The translations under genes and the position numbers were made by a program. A stretch of DNA of 64,000 nucleotides. Origin: Chryseobacterium sp. JV274. Lineage in GTDB: Bacteria; Bacteroidota; Bacteroidia; Flavobacteriales; Weeksellaceae. The stretch lies in contig NZ_LR824569.1 in NCBI RefSeq assembly GCF_903969135.1, forward strand, positions 2,556,001 to 2,620,000, in the 5' to 3' direction. The notes under the pieces were generated by a model, which worked only from the letters and a program-made list of their open reading frames with translations, made no database searches and was not told the origin of the DNA. Shown here piece after piece: positions 24,934-33,680 of the stretch (positions are counted from its first letter, which is position 1; each line of letters starts with the position of its first letter).

Positions 24934-26802
24934 TTATTTGATGATCAATTTTGAAGTTTTAGAGTCTTTTCCGTTAGAAACCTGAATCATATATACTCCT
25001 TTTCCTAACTGCTGATCTACTTTGAAAATACCATTTCCTTCTTCAGTTGCAGACGGGCTTGCTACCAATCTTCCTGCCATATCAGAAATAGAAACTTTCA
25101 GGTTTTTACCATTTTTAGCTTTAATGAAGATTTTATCTCCGGTTGCTACCGGGTTAGGATACACTGTCAAATCACTATTATCAGCTTTCACTTCGTTTGT
25201 TCCTAAGTTAGTAACAAATTTCACTGTATAATCTTCAACCTGTCCGTACATTAATTGTCCACAAGGGGTCATGTTAGGATTCTCATCATCTACAAGAACT
25301 CTCATTCTTAATGGAGTATTCAATACCGTTGAAGCTGGAGCTGTAATTGTAGTACTGTAAGTACCTATTTCTGTAGCTGGATCTGCTATAATATTATCAG
25401 CAGAAGCTACAAGTTCAGAAGCTTCAAACGTTCCATTATTATTATAGTCAATCCAAACTCTTATTTCATTATTTGAACCTGATACATTTACCTGAAGGTT
25501 ATGTGTTCCCGTTGATGAAAGTTCAGTTGATGTAGCTTTCAGGCAGCTTGCTCCTGTATAGTCTTCATAAAAACTAGCATTATTATGCCAATATCCAGTA
25601 GTTGCATTATTAATACTTCCCAGTTTTACAAGAGTTGGTCCTACAAAATAATCATCTGCTGTAGTAATACCTGCGGGATTACATGTTGCAGCAATAGGCG
25701 TTCCAATCGCAGCAGCAGTAGATGGAGCTGTTCCTCCTAATGAAGAACTCAAAGATCCTCTCATTAAAAAGAAGTAAAGAGCAGCCCTGTCATGCTGTCC
25801 ATTGGTAAACTTAAATGCTATTGGATTGGTATAATTCATCATGTTATACTGTACTCCCTGATAGTTTGCTCCTGTACAATAATTCATATCATTGTTAGTA
25901 GGTGCAGGATCATTCAGTAAGCTTCTTGATCTTTCTGTATCACATACCTGATCATCATCTTTATTACAATCATTATAAGTCATCGCCGGGCAGTAGGTAG
26001 TAGAAGTAGTACCTTGTGGCGGTTGAGCGTTAGCATTACCAAATGTATGAAGTAATCCCATACTATGTCCAAATTCGTGTGCTAATGTAATATCATCCTG
26101 TAAAGTAACTACAAAAGATTTCATAAACGATTCGTAGTTATCATCAGAATTTTGAGGCAGACCTGCCCATCCCATAATACCATATGTTCCACCACCATCT
26201 ACTTTATTCATAATATAAATATTAAAGTAAGATGCCTCAGACCAGTGCGGAGCAATTGATTTAATCTGATCTGTAGTAACACCATTTGTACCACTACGTT
26301 TCACCCCATAAGTATCATATCCTGTAAGAGCTCCCCCGTTATATCTAACAATACCTGTAGTAGCATTACAGTTAGGATCCCTTTTAGCCAACACCAATTT
26401 AATCGGCATTGTAGCTGCAGTACCAAAATCTGCGGGAATTCCCTGAGCCCACTGATAAGTACCTGCATACATTTGATTGCAATGATCCAACCACGCCTGA
26501 ATTTGTGCATCACTCTTATTATAAGTAGTTCCAATAGCAGCTCCTGTAGGTGCTATTACGTGTACTACAACAGGAATTTCATAAACTCCATTTACAATTT
26601 TGTATGCACTTCCACCTTTAGCAGTAGTATTTTGATTACTGCTAATAATTTTGTTACGCATATTGCGAACCATTTCATCAATTTCCGCATTCTGTTTCTG
26701 GTGTACTCTCTGTTCATTATCAAAGTCACACCATTCTTTTTTTTGCTGTGCTGATATTGAAAGGGATAGTAGCAATGCCCCACAAAGGATAGTTTTCTTC
26801 AT
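24934..26802 (-). CDS. M43 (cytophagalysin/pappalysin) zinc metallopeptidase, T9SS type A cargo
   Basis: 622 residues. Signal peptide MKKTILCGALLLSLSISAQ, then a pro-region. The metzincin zinc site is HEFGHSMGLLHTFG (His242, Glu243, His246, His252) with the cytophagalysin follow-up CPAMTYNDC, QVCDTE and the Met-turn YNMMNYTNP. A GEVED-type beta domain (~370-535, with WIDYNNNGTFEASELV and GQVEDYTVKF) and a T9SS type A sorting domain (~545-622: LTVYPNPVATGDKIFIKA, KVSISDMAGRLV, LGKGVYMIQVSNG) complete it. It should act as a secreted protease on host or environmental protein. A candidate promoter far upstream would give a ~235-base leader. Confidence 0.93.
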   Translation of the reverse strand: MKKTILCGALLLSLSISAQQKKEWCDFDNEQRVHQKQNAEIDEMVRNMRNKIISSNQNTTAKGGSAYKIVNGVYEIPVVVHVIAPTGAAIGTTYNKSDAQIQAWLDHCNQMYAGTYQWAQGIPADFGTAATMPIKLVLAKRDPNCNATTGIVRYNGGALTGYDTYGVKRSGTNGVTTDQIKSIAPHWSEASYFNIYIMNKVDGGGTYGIMGWAGLPQNSDDNYESFMKSFVVTLQDDITLAHEFGHSMGLLHTFGNANAQPPQGTTSTTYCPAMTYNDCNKDDDQVCDTERSRSLLNDPAPTNNDMNYCTGANYQGVQYNMMNYTNPIAFKFTNGQHDRAALYFFLMRGSLSSSLGGTAPSTAAAIGTPIAATCNPAGITTADDYFVGPTLVKLGSINNATTGYWHNNASFYEDYTGASCLKATSTELSSTGTHNLQVNVSGSNNEIRVWIDYNNNGTFEASELVASADNIIADPATEIGTYSTTITAPASTVLNTPLRMRVLVDDENPNMTPCGQLMYGQVEDYTVKFVTNLGTNEVKADNSDLTVYPNPVATGDKIFIKAKNGKNLKVSISDMAGRLVASPSATEEGNGIFKVDQQLGKGVYMIQVSNGKDSKTSKLIIK

Positions 26803-27043
26803 TACAATAATTTAAAAAAATTAAACAAGTTGAAAATTCATTAATTTCACATATCAATCAACAATATTTATCATCAAAACCAATGTAAAATTTTAAATTT
26901 CACTTCAGTTAGTAGAAAAAAGTTCATTATTGTTACATTTTTAAACGAAAATAAAATTAACATCACTTCAAACTACTATTACTTTATTTAATTTTTCCTT
27001 AAAAAAATACACAGAATAAAGAGAAATATATAATTTTAAAAAC

Positions 27044-27075
27044 CAAACATATAAAAGCAAATTACTATTAATCAA
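27044..27075 (-). promoter_or_regulatory. Candidate promoter of the M43 peptidase gene
   Basis: On the minus strand TTG (27073-27075), 21 bp, then TATGTTTG (27044-27051). Both elements match the Bacteroidota consensus, and spacing is allowed. The start codon is ~240 bases away. Confidence 0.5.
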
Positions 27076-27100
27076 TAAGTTAAAATACAAATGCAAAATA

Positions 27101-27128
27101 AAAAAACCGCACTAATTGTGCGGTTTTT
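27101..27128 (-). terminator. guaB terminator
   Basis: An 11-bp stem AAAAACCGCAC/GTGCGGTTTTT with a 5-base loop lies just downstream of the guaB stop, followed on the minus strand by a T-run. Confidence 0.9.
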
Positions 27129-27151
27129 AATATATAAATTCAATTATAATT

Positions 27152-28612
27152 TTATAAAGAATAATTCGGAGCCTCCTGTGTAATAATTACATCATGAGGG
27201 TGGGATTCTTTCAATCCGCTTCCTGTAATCATTACCAGTTTAGAATCTCTTTGCAGTGTTTCAATATCCTTAGATCCACAGTATCCCATACCGGCTCTTA
27301 GACCTCCTGTCAACTGGAAAATTACATCTTCCAATTTTCCTTTATGCGGAACCCTTCCTTCGATTCCTTCCGGAACGAATTTTTTAGCTTCACTTTGGAA
27401 ATATCTCTCTTTGCCTCCTCTCTTCATAGCAGAAAGACTTCCCATACCTTGGTAAGACTTGAATTTTCTTCCCTGGAAAATAATTTCTTCCCCTGGTGCT
27501 TCATCTGTACCCGCTAAAAGAGAACCAAGCATTACTGCTCCTGCTCCACTTGCAATCGCTTTAACAATATCTCCTGAAAGTTTGATTCCACCATCAGCAA
27601 TTACCGTTACATTTTGTGACTTAGCATATTCGTAAACGTTATAGATCGCAGATAACTGAGGAACCCCTACTCCTGCAACTACTCTTGTTGTACAGATAGA
27701 ACCCGGGCCTACTCCAACTTTCAGTACGTTAGCTCCAGCTTTAATAAGGTCTTTAGCAGCTTCTGCAGTTACAATATTTCCACCTACAACATCAAGGTTT
27801 GGATATGCTTTTCTGATTTCTGAGATTTTATCTAAAACTCCTTTAGAATGACCGTGAGCTGAATCAATTGCTACAATATCAACTCCTGCCTGTACCAAAG
27901 CCTCAATTCTTGCCAATGTATCTTCTCCTACTCCTACTCCTGCTCCTACGATAAGACGACCATTCTGGTCTTTATTAGCGTTTGGATATTCCAATTGATT
28001 ATCAATATCCTTGATCGTGATTAATCCTACAAGCTTATTATCTTTATCTACAATAGGAAGTTTTTCAACTCTGTTTTTAAGAAGGATTTCTTTTGCCTTT
28101 TCAAGGTTGGTATCTTTGTCTGAAGTGATCAGATTTTCTTTGGTCATGATCTCTTCCACTTTCATATCAAGGTTTTCCTGATATTTTACATCTCTGTTGG
28201 TAATAATTCCGATCAGAACATTATTAGGATCTACCACCGGAAGACCGGAAATCTTATATCTTGACATAAGATCTCTAGCTTCACCTAAAGTATGATCTTT
28301 AGATAATGTAACCGGATCTGAGATCATTCCGTTTTCGGAACGCTTTACACGGTTTACCTGAGCTGCCTGCTCATCGATCGTCATGTTTTTGTGGATAAAA
28401 CCTAATCCTCCAACTCTTGCTAAAGCAATAGCCAGATCAGCTTCAGTAACAGTGTCCATCGCAGCGGAAACTATCGGAACATTCAGCGTGATTTTGTCGG
28501 TAAGTCTTGATTTTAATGAAACCTGGTTAGGTAAAACTTCTGAATAAGAAGGGACTAGAAGAACGTCATCGAAAGTGATGGCTGTCTCTACAATTTTGTT
28601 ATGAATAGACAT
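27152..28612 (-). CDS. guaB: IMP dehydrogenase
   Basis: 486 residues, full length. It oxidises IMP to XMP with NAD+, the first committed step of GMP synthesis, in the cytoplasm. Seen: N-terminal [19 protein letters not shown], a tandem CBS pair (~95-210, [20 protein letters not shown] and [19 protein letters not shown]), the catalytic loop [19 protein letters not shown], and the flap region GSLSAMKRG and EGRVPHKG. Monocistronic, with a TAnnTTTG promoter at 28627 and a terminator. Confidence 0.99.
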   Translation of the reverse strand: MSIHNKIVETAITFDDVLLVPSYSEVLPNQVSLKSRLTDKITLNVPIVSAAMDTVTEADLAIALARVGGLGFIHKNMTIDEQAAQVNRVKRSENGMISDPVTLSKDHTLGEARDLMSRYKISGLPVVDPNNVLIGIITNRDVKYQENLDMKVEEIMTKENLITSDKDTNLEKAKEILLKNRVEKLPIVDKDNKLVGLITIKDIDNQLEYPNANKDQNGRLIVGAGVGVGEDTLARIEALVQAGVDIVAIDSAHGHSKGVLDKISEIRKAYPNLDVVGGNIVTAEAAKDLIKAGANVLKVGVGPGSICTTRVVAGVGVPQLSAIYNVYEYAKSQNVTVIADGGIKLSGDIVKAIASGAGAVMLGSLLAGTDEAPGEEIIFQGRKFKSYQGMGSLSAMKRGGKERYFQSEAKKFVPEGIEGRVPHKGKLEDVIFQLTGGLRAGMGYCGSKDIETLQRDSKLVMITGSGLKESHPHDVIITQEAPNYSL

Positions 28613-28626
28613 CTTTACTTTCTTTG

Positions 28627-28634
28627 CAAAATTA
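28627..28634 (-). promoter_or_regulatory. guaB promoter -7 element (TAATTTTG, minus strand)
   Basis: Perfect TAnnTTTG match 14 bases before the guaB ATG. Confidence 0.65.
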
Positions 28635-28704
28635 GGTTATTTTAGTGAGATATGAAAATCCTTTTTAATAGTTTAAATAAAATTTAATAATCAATAACTT
28701 AAAT

Positions 28705-28734
28705 CGAAAAAACCGTTCTTTTATCAGAACGGTT
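28705..28734 (-). terminator. Terminator of the ECF sigma operon
   Basis: AACCGTTCT (28711-28719) pairs with AGAACGGTT (28726-28734) and is followed on the minus strand by a six-T run. It lies ~165 bases after the last gene's stop, leaving a long 3' region. Confidence 0.8.
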
Positions 28735-28899
28735 ACGGTACAAAATAATTGAATATGTAGAAACTACTTGTTAAATCTGATTAAACTGGTTGTTAAAAGG
28801 CTTACTTGACCTGGTTTTCATTTTCACCTAAATTATTTTTATGGATGTATAATGTATTAGTTTTTCCAGGCTGCGAAAGTTTTGAGATTAGTGCAAGGA

Positions 28900-29403
28900 T
28901 TATTTAGCAGAAACTGAATTAATCATTTTTGAAATATCATCAGGAGTAAAGTTCCCTTTCACATCCACAAAAACCATATCCTGGCTATTGGAACCTACAG
29001 TGATCAGCATATTTTTAATAGCTTCTCCGTCTTGTTTTACCTTTATATTGACATTATCTCCATCGTGCTTAATGGTAGCCCATTCTTCGTAGTGATTATC
29101 ACTCAAATATTGGCTATAATCATTCAGCATTTCCTTACTCCCGTTTGTTACGGTAAGAACTTTTATTTTTGAAGCTTTCTTTACCAGGTTGACTGTTTCC
29201 TCACTTTCTCCTTCTTCCCTTAACGCTTTCTTAATATACGATTTAGCAAGAGCCATAGGTACATTAATACTTGCAAACCGCGCTCCTTTGAAATCATATT
29301 TTGAATTTTGAAAAAAATCGATATTCGGCTTTTCTGATACAATACACGACTGAAGCATACCTATTGTCAGAATAGCTAGGAAAATGTTTTTAAGAGTCTT
29401 CAT
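28900..29403 (-). CDS. DUF4252 lipoprotein
   Basis: 167 residues. Lipoprotein signal ending GMLQSC, so Cys20 is lipidated. The mature part matches DUF4252: a short strand-helix N-terminus (FASINVPMALAKSYIKKAL), IKVLTVTNGSKEML, a YLSDNHYEEWATIKHDGDNVNIKV strand pair and a closing MVFVDVKGNFTPDDISKM. Such proteins sit in small operons with an ECF sigma factor and a membrane anti-sigma factor in Flavobacteriia, as here. Their role is unknown, but an envelope-stress function is suggested by that context. Last gene of the four-gene unit; 11 bases from the preceding stop. Confidence 0.82.
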   Translation of the reverse strand: MKTLKNIFLAILTIGMLQSCIVSEKPNIDFFQNSKYDFKGARFASINVPMALAKSYIKKALREEGESEETVNLVKKASKIKVLTVTNGSKEMLNDYSQYLSDNHYEEWATIKHDGDNVNIKVKQDGEAIKNMLITVGSNSQDMVFVDVKGNFTPDDISKMINSVSAK

Positions 29404-29414
29404 AGTTTAGTTTT

Positions 29415-30701
29415 TTATTTGATTTGTCTGAAACTTCCTCCTGAAATTTTATCTACTTTGGCATCCAGTTCAGGGTTTCCTCTCAATTTTACTGCCGCTC
29501 CAGATGAAACACTTACTTTCAGCTTATCTGTTACCAGTAAGGAAAGACTTGCTCCTGAAGTAGATTCTACCACTGCTGTAGCGATCTTAAGATCATCTGC
29601 TTTACAAGAGGCTCCACTGCTGATATCAATTACGGCAGAGGCTGCCTCTCCGGATATGCTAACACTTGCGCCACTGGAAGTATCCAATGCAAGCTTTGGC
29701 GTTTTAATATCAACATCCAGTACAGATCCTGAGCTTACCTGCACTGCTGTAGCATCTTTTACATTGAATGTTCCTTTAATAATAGAACCAGAATCTGCTT
29801 CAATTGCCAAACTGTTTTCTGTAACCGGATTCACAGCTGTAAAGACACTTCCTGATGATGTTTTTATAGCGTTAATACTAGGTGCAGAAACATTAACATT
29901 AAGATTTTTAAATCTCAGGTTCCGAACTCCTTTATTGTCAACATATATTTTTAAAACTCCGTTTTCCACCTTTGTGATCACATATTGAAGCTTATCAGCA
30001 TCCGCAATAACTTTTACACTTTTTGTATTTTCCTGTTTATAGGTAACATTTACTCCTACGCTGGCATCTATCTTGGAAAATTCACCCACATTTCTGTTAT
30101 CTCCATTCAGGTAAGACGATGTATTACCCGAAGTAAGATCATTTCTCACGGAAGTTGTTACAGAAGAAGTGGTTGTTTCGCCGGAATTAATAATCTTGTT
30201 AACATCAGATAATTTCATTTTTCCATTAAGGATAAAAATAATATTTTCTTCTTTAGAATCAACATTGAACACCAAATTTTCAAGATAGTTATCTTTCTCA
30301 TCTTCAGCCAGAAATTTCATAGAAGTTCCATCGCTGCTCATAGACATCAGCTCGTTGAAGTTTAATGATTTTAAGGCATCATTTATTCTCGCCGTTTTAT
30401 CCTCGTTCATTTTTATATTGGCAAGATTCTCATCTTTTAAACGATCTGGGAAGGTAATTTTAGGAATAATTAAAATTTTAAGCCCATCCACATCGTTCAA
30501 AATCGGTTTTATTTTTCCGACATAGGCATCATCAACATCAATGGTATTCAATAGCTTGAACATCGGTTTTTTAATATTGATAGAGGTCACTCTACCCTTT
30601 TTTTCAAAATCCTGAAAAAGCTTGTCTAATTTCTCAGTCTGTGCAGAATAAGTTGCAAAGCTGCTTAGCATTACGGCTATTATAAAAAATATTTTTTTCA
30701 T
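29415..30701 (-). CDS. Secreted fusion of DUF4252 and DUF2807 (GIN adhesin head) domains
   Basis: 428 residues from the ATG at 30701; a longer frame would overlap the anti-sigma gene and lacks a signal peptide at its start. Signal MKKIFFIIAVMLSSFATYSAQ. Residues ~22-185 resemble DUF4252 (GLKILIIPKITFPDRL, IIFILNGKMKLSDV). Residues ~215-428 form a right-handed beta-solenoid of the DUF2807 type (EFSKIDASVGVNVTY, then repeated SSGS/SSGAS turns such as AIKTSSGSVFTA, LDTSSGASVSISG, VVESTSGASLSL). The two domains are often separate proteins. Third gene of the sigma/anti-sigma operon. The solenoid may bind envelope or surface polymer (inference). Confidence 0.8.
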   Translation of the reverse strand: MKKIFFIIAVMLSSFATYSAQTEKLDKLFQDFEKKGRVTSINIKKPMFKLLNTIDVDDAYVGKIKPILNDVDGLKILIIPKITFPDRLKDENLANIKMNEDKTARINDALKSLNFNELMSMSSDGTSMKFLAEDEKDNYLENLVFNVDSKEENIIFILNGKMKLSDVNKIINSGETTTSSVTTSVRNDLTSGNTSSYLNGDNRNVGEFSKIDASVGVNVTYKQENTKSVKVIADADKLQYVITKVENGVLKIYVDNKGVRNLRFKNLNVNVSAPSINAIKTSSGSVFTAVNPVTENSLAIEADSGSIIKGTFNVKDATAVQVSSGSVLDVDIKTPKLALDTSSGASVSISGEAASAVIDISSGASCKADDLKIATAVVESTSGASLSLLVTDKLKVSVSSGAAVKLRGNPELDAKVDKISGGSFRQIK

Positions 30702-30717
30702 GGGATTGTTCTGATTT

Positions 30718-31395
30718 TTAGTATTCGCTGTCAAGATTTTCATTTTTTTGAGAAGATGCTACTGTTTTTTTAAACTCAGTTCCTAATTTCATAAAGGAAT
30801 ATTTAGCAACATCTATGGCTTCTTTTTCACTGCTGATTCTTTTGCCGTTTACAATTACATAGGAGTCATTGTATGCTGTAGCAGAATCATTTAAACTTTT
30901 ACTGTTTGAGGAATTACTTACGTATCTGGGTCTTGTTTCCTTTTTAAGTCTTCCTCTTTTTGGCAGGATTTCATCCATTACATCTTTTTCCGCTACCTGG
31001 TTATCCTGAAAAACAGAATCTTTTTTCACACCGGAAATAGAATCTGTATGATTTATGGCAACCTGTTCCTGGTGATCACTGTTTTCTTCAATGAATCCGG
31101 ACTTCTGCTTTAAGATTTCATCTTTTACCAGCTTTTCTTTATCCTGCGCATTCTTATTATTGTTATTCAGGAAAAATCCGATACTTAAGACCAGCATTAC
31201 ACTGGCGGCCATCCAGAACCATTTAGGAAAGGAGGGTTTCTTCTTTTCTTGCAATGGAATAACAGGTGTTGCATTCTGTTCAGGCTCCGCGCCTTCAGCA
31301 GTCTGAAGAAAGTCTTCAAAACTCCAGTCCATTTTTTCTTCCTTAATATCCCGGAAGACTTCGTTGTATTTATCTTGTAATTGATCTTTTTTCAT
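30718..31395 (-). CDS. Membrane-bound anti-sigma factor candidate
   Basis: 225 residues. A ~50-residue charged N-terminal region (DKYNEVFRDIKEEKMDWSFEDFLQ) precedes one membrane helix (FPKWFWMAASVMLVLSIGFFL, ~55-75). A periplasmic, low-complexity domain follows. The N-terminus lacks the zinc-binding H-x3-C-x2-C motif, so it is not a ZAS anti-sigma factor. It overlaps the ECF sigma gene by 26 bases, the usual sign of a cognate regulator. By position and topology it should hold the sigma factor at the membrane until an envelope signal arrives. Assignment rests on context. Confidence 0.72.
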   Translation of the reverse strand: MKKDQLQDKYNEVFRDIKEEKMDWSFEDFLQTAEGAEPEQNATPVIPLQEKKKPSFPKWFWMAASVMLVLSIGFFLNNNNKNAQDKEKLVKDEILKQKSGFIEENSDHQEQVAINHTDSISGVKKDSVFQDNQVAEKDVMDEILPKRGRLKKETRPRYVSNSSNSKSLNDSATAYNDSYVIVNGKRISSEKEAIDVAKYSFMKLGTEFKKTVASSQKNENLDSEY

Positions 31396-31879
31396 AGCTC
31401 ATCAGTTGTGAGATTTGTTCTTTTACTTTTTGTCTCGCACGCATCAGGTTTACCCTTACTGCATTTTCCTCCATTTCCAGCATTTCAGAAATTTCAGAAA
31501 CATCATACTCTTCTACATCTTTCAAGTGGATGACCATCTTCTGTTTTTCGGGGAGCTGATTGATAAATCCTATAATATGTTCCTTAAGGTTATCAACTTC
31601 CATACTATAAAGCTCCGAGCGATGAAGCTGCATATCCGCAAAGCCGATCTTGACATCGTGATGTTTCAGCCGGTTCAGGCATTCGTTCCGGACAGACTTC
31701 AGCGCATAGGATTTAAAATTTCCGAATTGCCCCAGTTCATCCCTCTTCTGCCAAAACTTTATCATGAGATCCTGCACTACATCTTCTGCTTCATCACTGC
31801 TCATGACAAACCGCTTCGCAAAACGATACATCTCGTCTTTGAGAATAAACACCGTATTCTTGAAAGTTTCTTGGGTCAT
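31370..31879 (-). CDS. ECF-type RNA polymerase sigma factor
   Basis: 169 residues. Region 2 holds RFVMSSDEAEDVVQDLMIKFWQKRDEL, and region 4 holds LPEKQKMVIHLKDVEEYDVSEISEML followed by VRVNLMRARQKVKEQI. There is no region 1 or 3, as in extracytoplasmic-function sigma factors. It heads an operon with a membrane anti-sigma candidate and two DUF4252 proteins, so it likely responds to envelope conditions and may activate its own operon. No clear TAnnTTTG box precedes it, in keeping with self-activation through a different promoter (inference). Confidence 0.93.
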   Translation of the reverse strand: MTQETFKNTVFILKDEMYRFAKRFVMSSDEAEDVVQDLMIKFWQKRDELGQFGNFKSYALKSVRNECLNRLKHHDVKIGFADMQLHRSELYSMEVDNLKEHIIGFINQLPEKQKMVIHLKDVEEYDVSEISEMLEMEENAVRVNLMRARQKVKEQISQLMSYEKRSITR

Positions 31880-31937
31880 GAGTTTTGTTTCTTATAGGTA
31901 AGACAATTGCCGTTACAGATCTATTACATCAAAAATA

Positions 31938-31967
31938 AAAAAACTTCAAAAAAAATTGAAGTTTTTT
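31938..31967. terminator. Terminator of the GlmU-family gene
   Basis: AAAACTTCAA pairs with TTGAAGTTTT around an A-rich loop, just downstream of the stop at 31980 on the minus strand, with a T-run on both strands. Confidence 0.8.
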
Positions 31968-31979
31968 ATTATAATCGAA

Positions 31980-33143
31980 TTAATACGTATCAAAAATATG
32001 TTTCAAAATAGCTTTATCTTCTTCTGTTAAAGGAACTTTTCTCCTCGCCATTGCTCTTTCTGCCACTTCATATACTTTATCCAGCCTGAATCTTTCATCA
32101 TCTTTCAACCCTCCCCATGAAAAGTTTTCCACAAGATTGGGTGGAAAACCAGGTTTGAATATATTGGATGCTACTCCTATCACCGTTCCGGTATTCAATT
32201 GAGTGTTAATTGCTGTTTTGGAATGATCTCCCATGATCAGACCAGCAAACTGTAAGCCCGTATCTTCAAAAGCTTTTGTTCTGTAATTCCACAGTTTTAC
32301 ATGGCTGTAATTATTTTTAAGATTGGAAGAATTGGTATCAGCACCGAAATTGCACCATTCCCCGATTACAGAGTTTCCAACGAAACCTTCATGTCCTTTA
32401 CTGGTGTAACCAAAAATGATAATATTATTGGCTTCCCCTCCCACTTTACAATGTGGACCAATGGTAGTTGCTCCGTAAATTTTAGCCCCAAGATTAAATT
32501 TAGAATCTTCTCCAAGGGTAATAGGACCTCTAAGGTGACAGCCTTCCATCACTTCAGCATTTTTACCGATATAAATTTTCCCGGTCTTAGTATTTAAAGT
32601 AGAGAATTCAATTTCTGCACCTTCTTCAATAAACAGATCTTTTTTATCTCCTAAAAAACCATTGGTTGAAGATAACTCCTGTGAAGTTCTTCCTTTGGTA
32701 AGCAGATCAAAGTCAAAATCAATAGCATGATGATTATAGGTAAACAGATCTTTTGGTCTTTTAAAGAAAATAAGATCCTCCTTAATGTCTGTCATTTTTT
32801 CAATCTGATTCAGAGAGAAATCTTTCATATTGATTTTAGCGGCGATCAATTCATCTTCATAAACCAACGCTTCTCCCAGCTTAAGATCTTTAATCTGTTG
32901 AATTACGGTTTCTGTAGGAATGAAATTCGGAACTAAAAAGAGACTTTCTTTTTCCTCCGGACTTTTAAATTTATCCTGAAGATACGTTTCCGTGAAGTAG
33001 GAAATTTCCGTGTTTTCAAGGATTTTCTGCCATCTTTCGGAGAATGTAAGAATTCCGCATCGCATGGCAGCAACAGGGCGGGTAAAAGTAAGCGGAAGAA
33101 AATCTTCCCAATATTGTGCGTCTGAAAATACTAACTGCATCAT
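31980..33143 (-). CDS. GlmU-family sugar nucleotidyltransferase-like protein
   Basis: 387 residues. The N-terminus has a degenerate nucleotidyltransferase start (QLVFSDAQYWEDFLPLTFTRPVAAMRCGI). Residues ~185-330 form a left-handed beta-helix of hexapeptide repeats (IYIGKNAEVMEGCHLRGP, LGAKIYGATTIGPHCKVGG, NSVIGEWCNFGADTNSSNL), as in acyl- and acetyltransferases. The family is annotated in Bacteroidota as 'GlmU family' or 'putative sugar nucleotidyltransferase' and is regularly found next to rpmE2, as here. A role in nucleotide-sugar supply for the envelope is inferred. Either of the first two adjacent ATG codons could be the start. Confidence 0.85.
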   Translation of the reverse strand: MMQLVFSDAQYWEDFLPLTFTRPVAAMRCGILTFSERWQKILENTEISYFTETYLQDKFKSPEEKESLFLVPNFIPTETVIQQIKDLKLGEALVYEDELIAAKINMKDFSLNQIEKMTDIKEDLIFFKRPKDLFTYNHHAIDFDFDLLTKGRTSQELSSTNGFLGDKKDLFIEEGAEIEFSTLNTKTGKIYIGKNAEVMEGCHLRGPITLGEDSKFNLGAKIYGATTIGPHCKVGGEANNIIIFGYTSKGHEGFVGNSVIGEWCNFGADTNSSNLKNNYSHVKLWNYRTKAFEDTGLQFAGLIMGDHSKTAINTQLNTGTVIGVASNIFKPGFPPNLVENFSWGGLKDDERFRLDKVYEVAERAMARRKVPLTEEDKAILKHIFDTY

Positions 33144-33190
33144 TCAGGTTTTGGTTTAAAGTTTAAAATTCAAGGTTAACAAATTTACAA

Positions 33191-33222
33191 TAAAAAAAGT
33201 CTTCCAAAAAATTGGAAGACTT
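33191..33222 (-). terminator. rpmE2 terminator
   Basis: AAGTCTTCCAA pairs with TTGGAAGACTT around a short A-rich loop, with a seven-T run on the minus strand. It lies between rpmE2 and the GlmU-family gene. Confidence 0.88.
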
Positions 33223-33245
33223 CTATATTTTTAAGTATACAAAAA

Positions 33246-33497
33246 TTACTTAGCGAATTTTTTGTATTTGTTCATGAACTTATCAACTCTACCTGCAGTG
33301 TCAACTAGTTTTACTTTACCAGTGTAGAAAGGGTGAGAAGTTGAAGAGATTTCCATTTTGATTAGTGGATACTCTTGTCCTTCGTACTCGATAGTGTCTT
33401 TTGTTTCTGCAGTAGACTTGCAAAGAAACACCTCGTCGTTACTCATATCTTTGAAAACAACAAGTCTATAATTTTCTGGGTGGATTCCGTTTTTCAT
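33246..33497 (-). CDS. rpmE2: 50S ribosomal protein L31 type B
   Basis: 83 residues. Type B form: no zinc-binding cysteines at the CxxC positions, with [59 protein letters not shown] and NKYKKFAK. L31 sits on the central protuberance and bridges the subunits. Bacteroidota use the type B form as their normal L31. Strong, well-spaced promoter upstream and terminator downstream, so it is mainly monocistronic, with some read-through to the GlmU-family gene possible. Confidence 0.98.
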   Translation of the reverse strand: MKNGIHPENYRLVVFKDMSNDEVFLCKSTAETKDTIEYEGQEYPLIKMEISSTSHPFYTGKVKLVDTAGRVDKFMNKYKKFAK

Positions 33498-33569
33498 AAT
33501 ACTATTTTTAAAAAAATTAAGTTTGCTTTCGAAATAGTAATGGATATTTCTCTGCTAAATTTTAGGTTG

Positions 33570-33599
33570 CAAAAATACAACATTTTTTTAAAATTCCAA
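33570..33599 (-). promoter_or_regulatory. rpmE2 promoter
   Basis: On the minus strand TTG (33597-33599), 19 bp, then TATTTTTG (33570-33577). Both elements and their spacing are ideal. The leader is about 65 bases. Confidence 0.8.
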
Positions 33600-33648
33600 A
33601 TACTGAATTCATTTTTTTTTATTGGTAAGAAATTTAAAGTATTTTCGT

Positions 33649-33656
33649 TAAATTTG
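33649..33656 (+). promoter_or_regulatory. Promoter -7 element (TAAATTTG) of the beta-helix lipoprotein operon
   Basis: Perfect TAnnTTTG match 24 bases before the ATG at 33681. A TTG lies 24 bp upstream, slightly beyond the usual range. Confidence 0.6.
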
Positions 33657-33680
33657 GAACTTACTTAAACCTTAATTTCA

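Larger units (their letters stand above)
26803..27151. other. AT-rich leader region between the M43 peptidase and guaB
   Basis: The 349 bases hold no coding frame. They contain the guaB terminator (27101-27128) and one well-spaced minus-strand promoter (27044-27075). The remainder, very rich in A and T, would be the 5' leader of the M43 message if that promoter is used. I see no stable hairpin in it. Confidence 0.5.

Noticed and set aside
29419..29988. Plus-strand frame of 189 codons opposite the DUF4252-DUF2807 gene
   Set aside because: It mirrors the repetitive solenoid coding region and has no start context or homologous motif.
31415..31897. Plus-strand frame of 160 codons opposite the ECF sigma gene
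   Set aside because: It is antisense to conserved regions 2 and 4 of the sigma factor, and its translation shows no domain.
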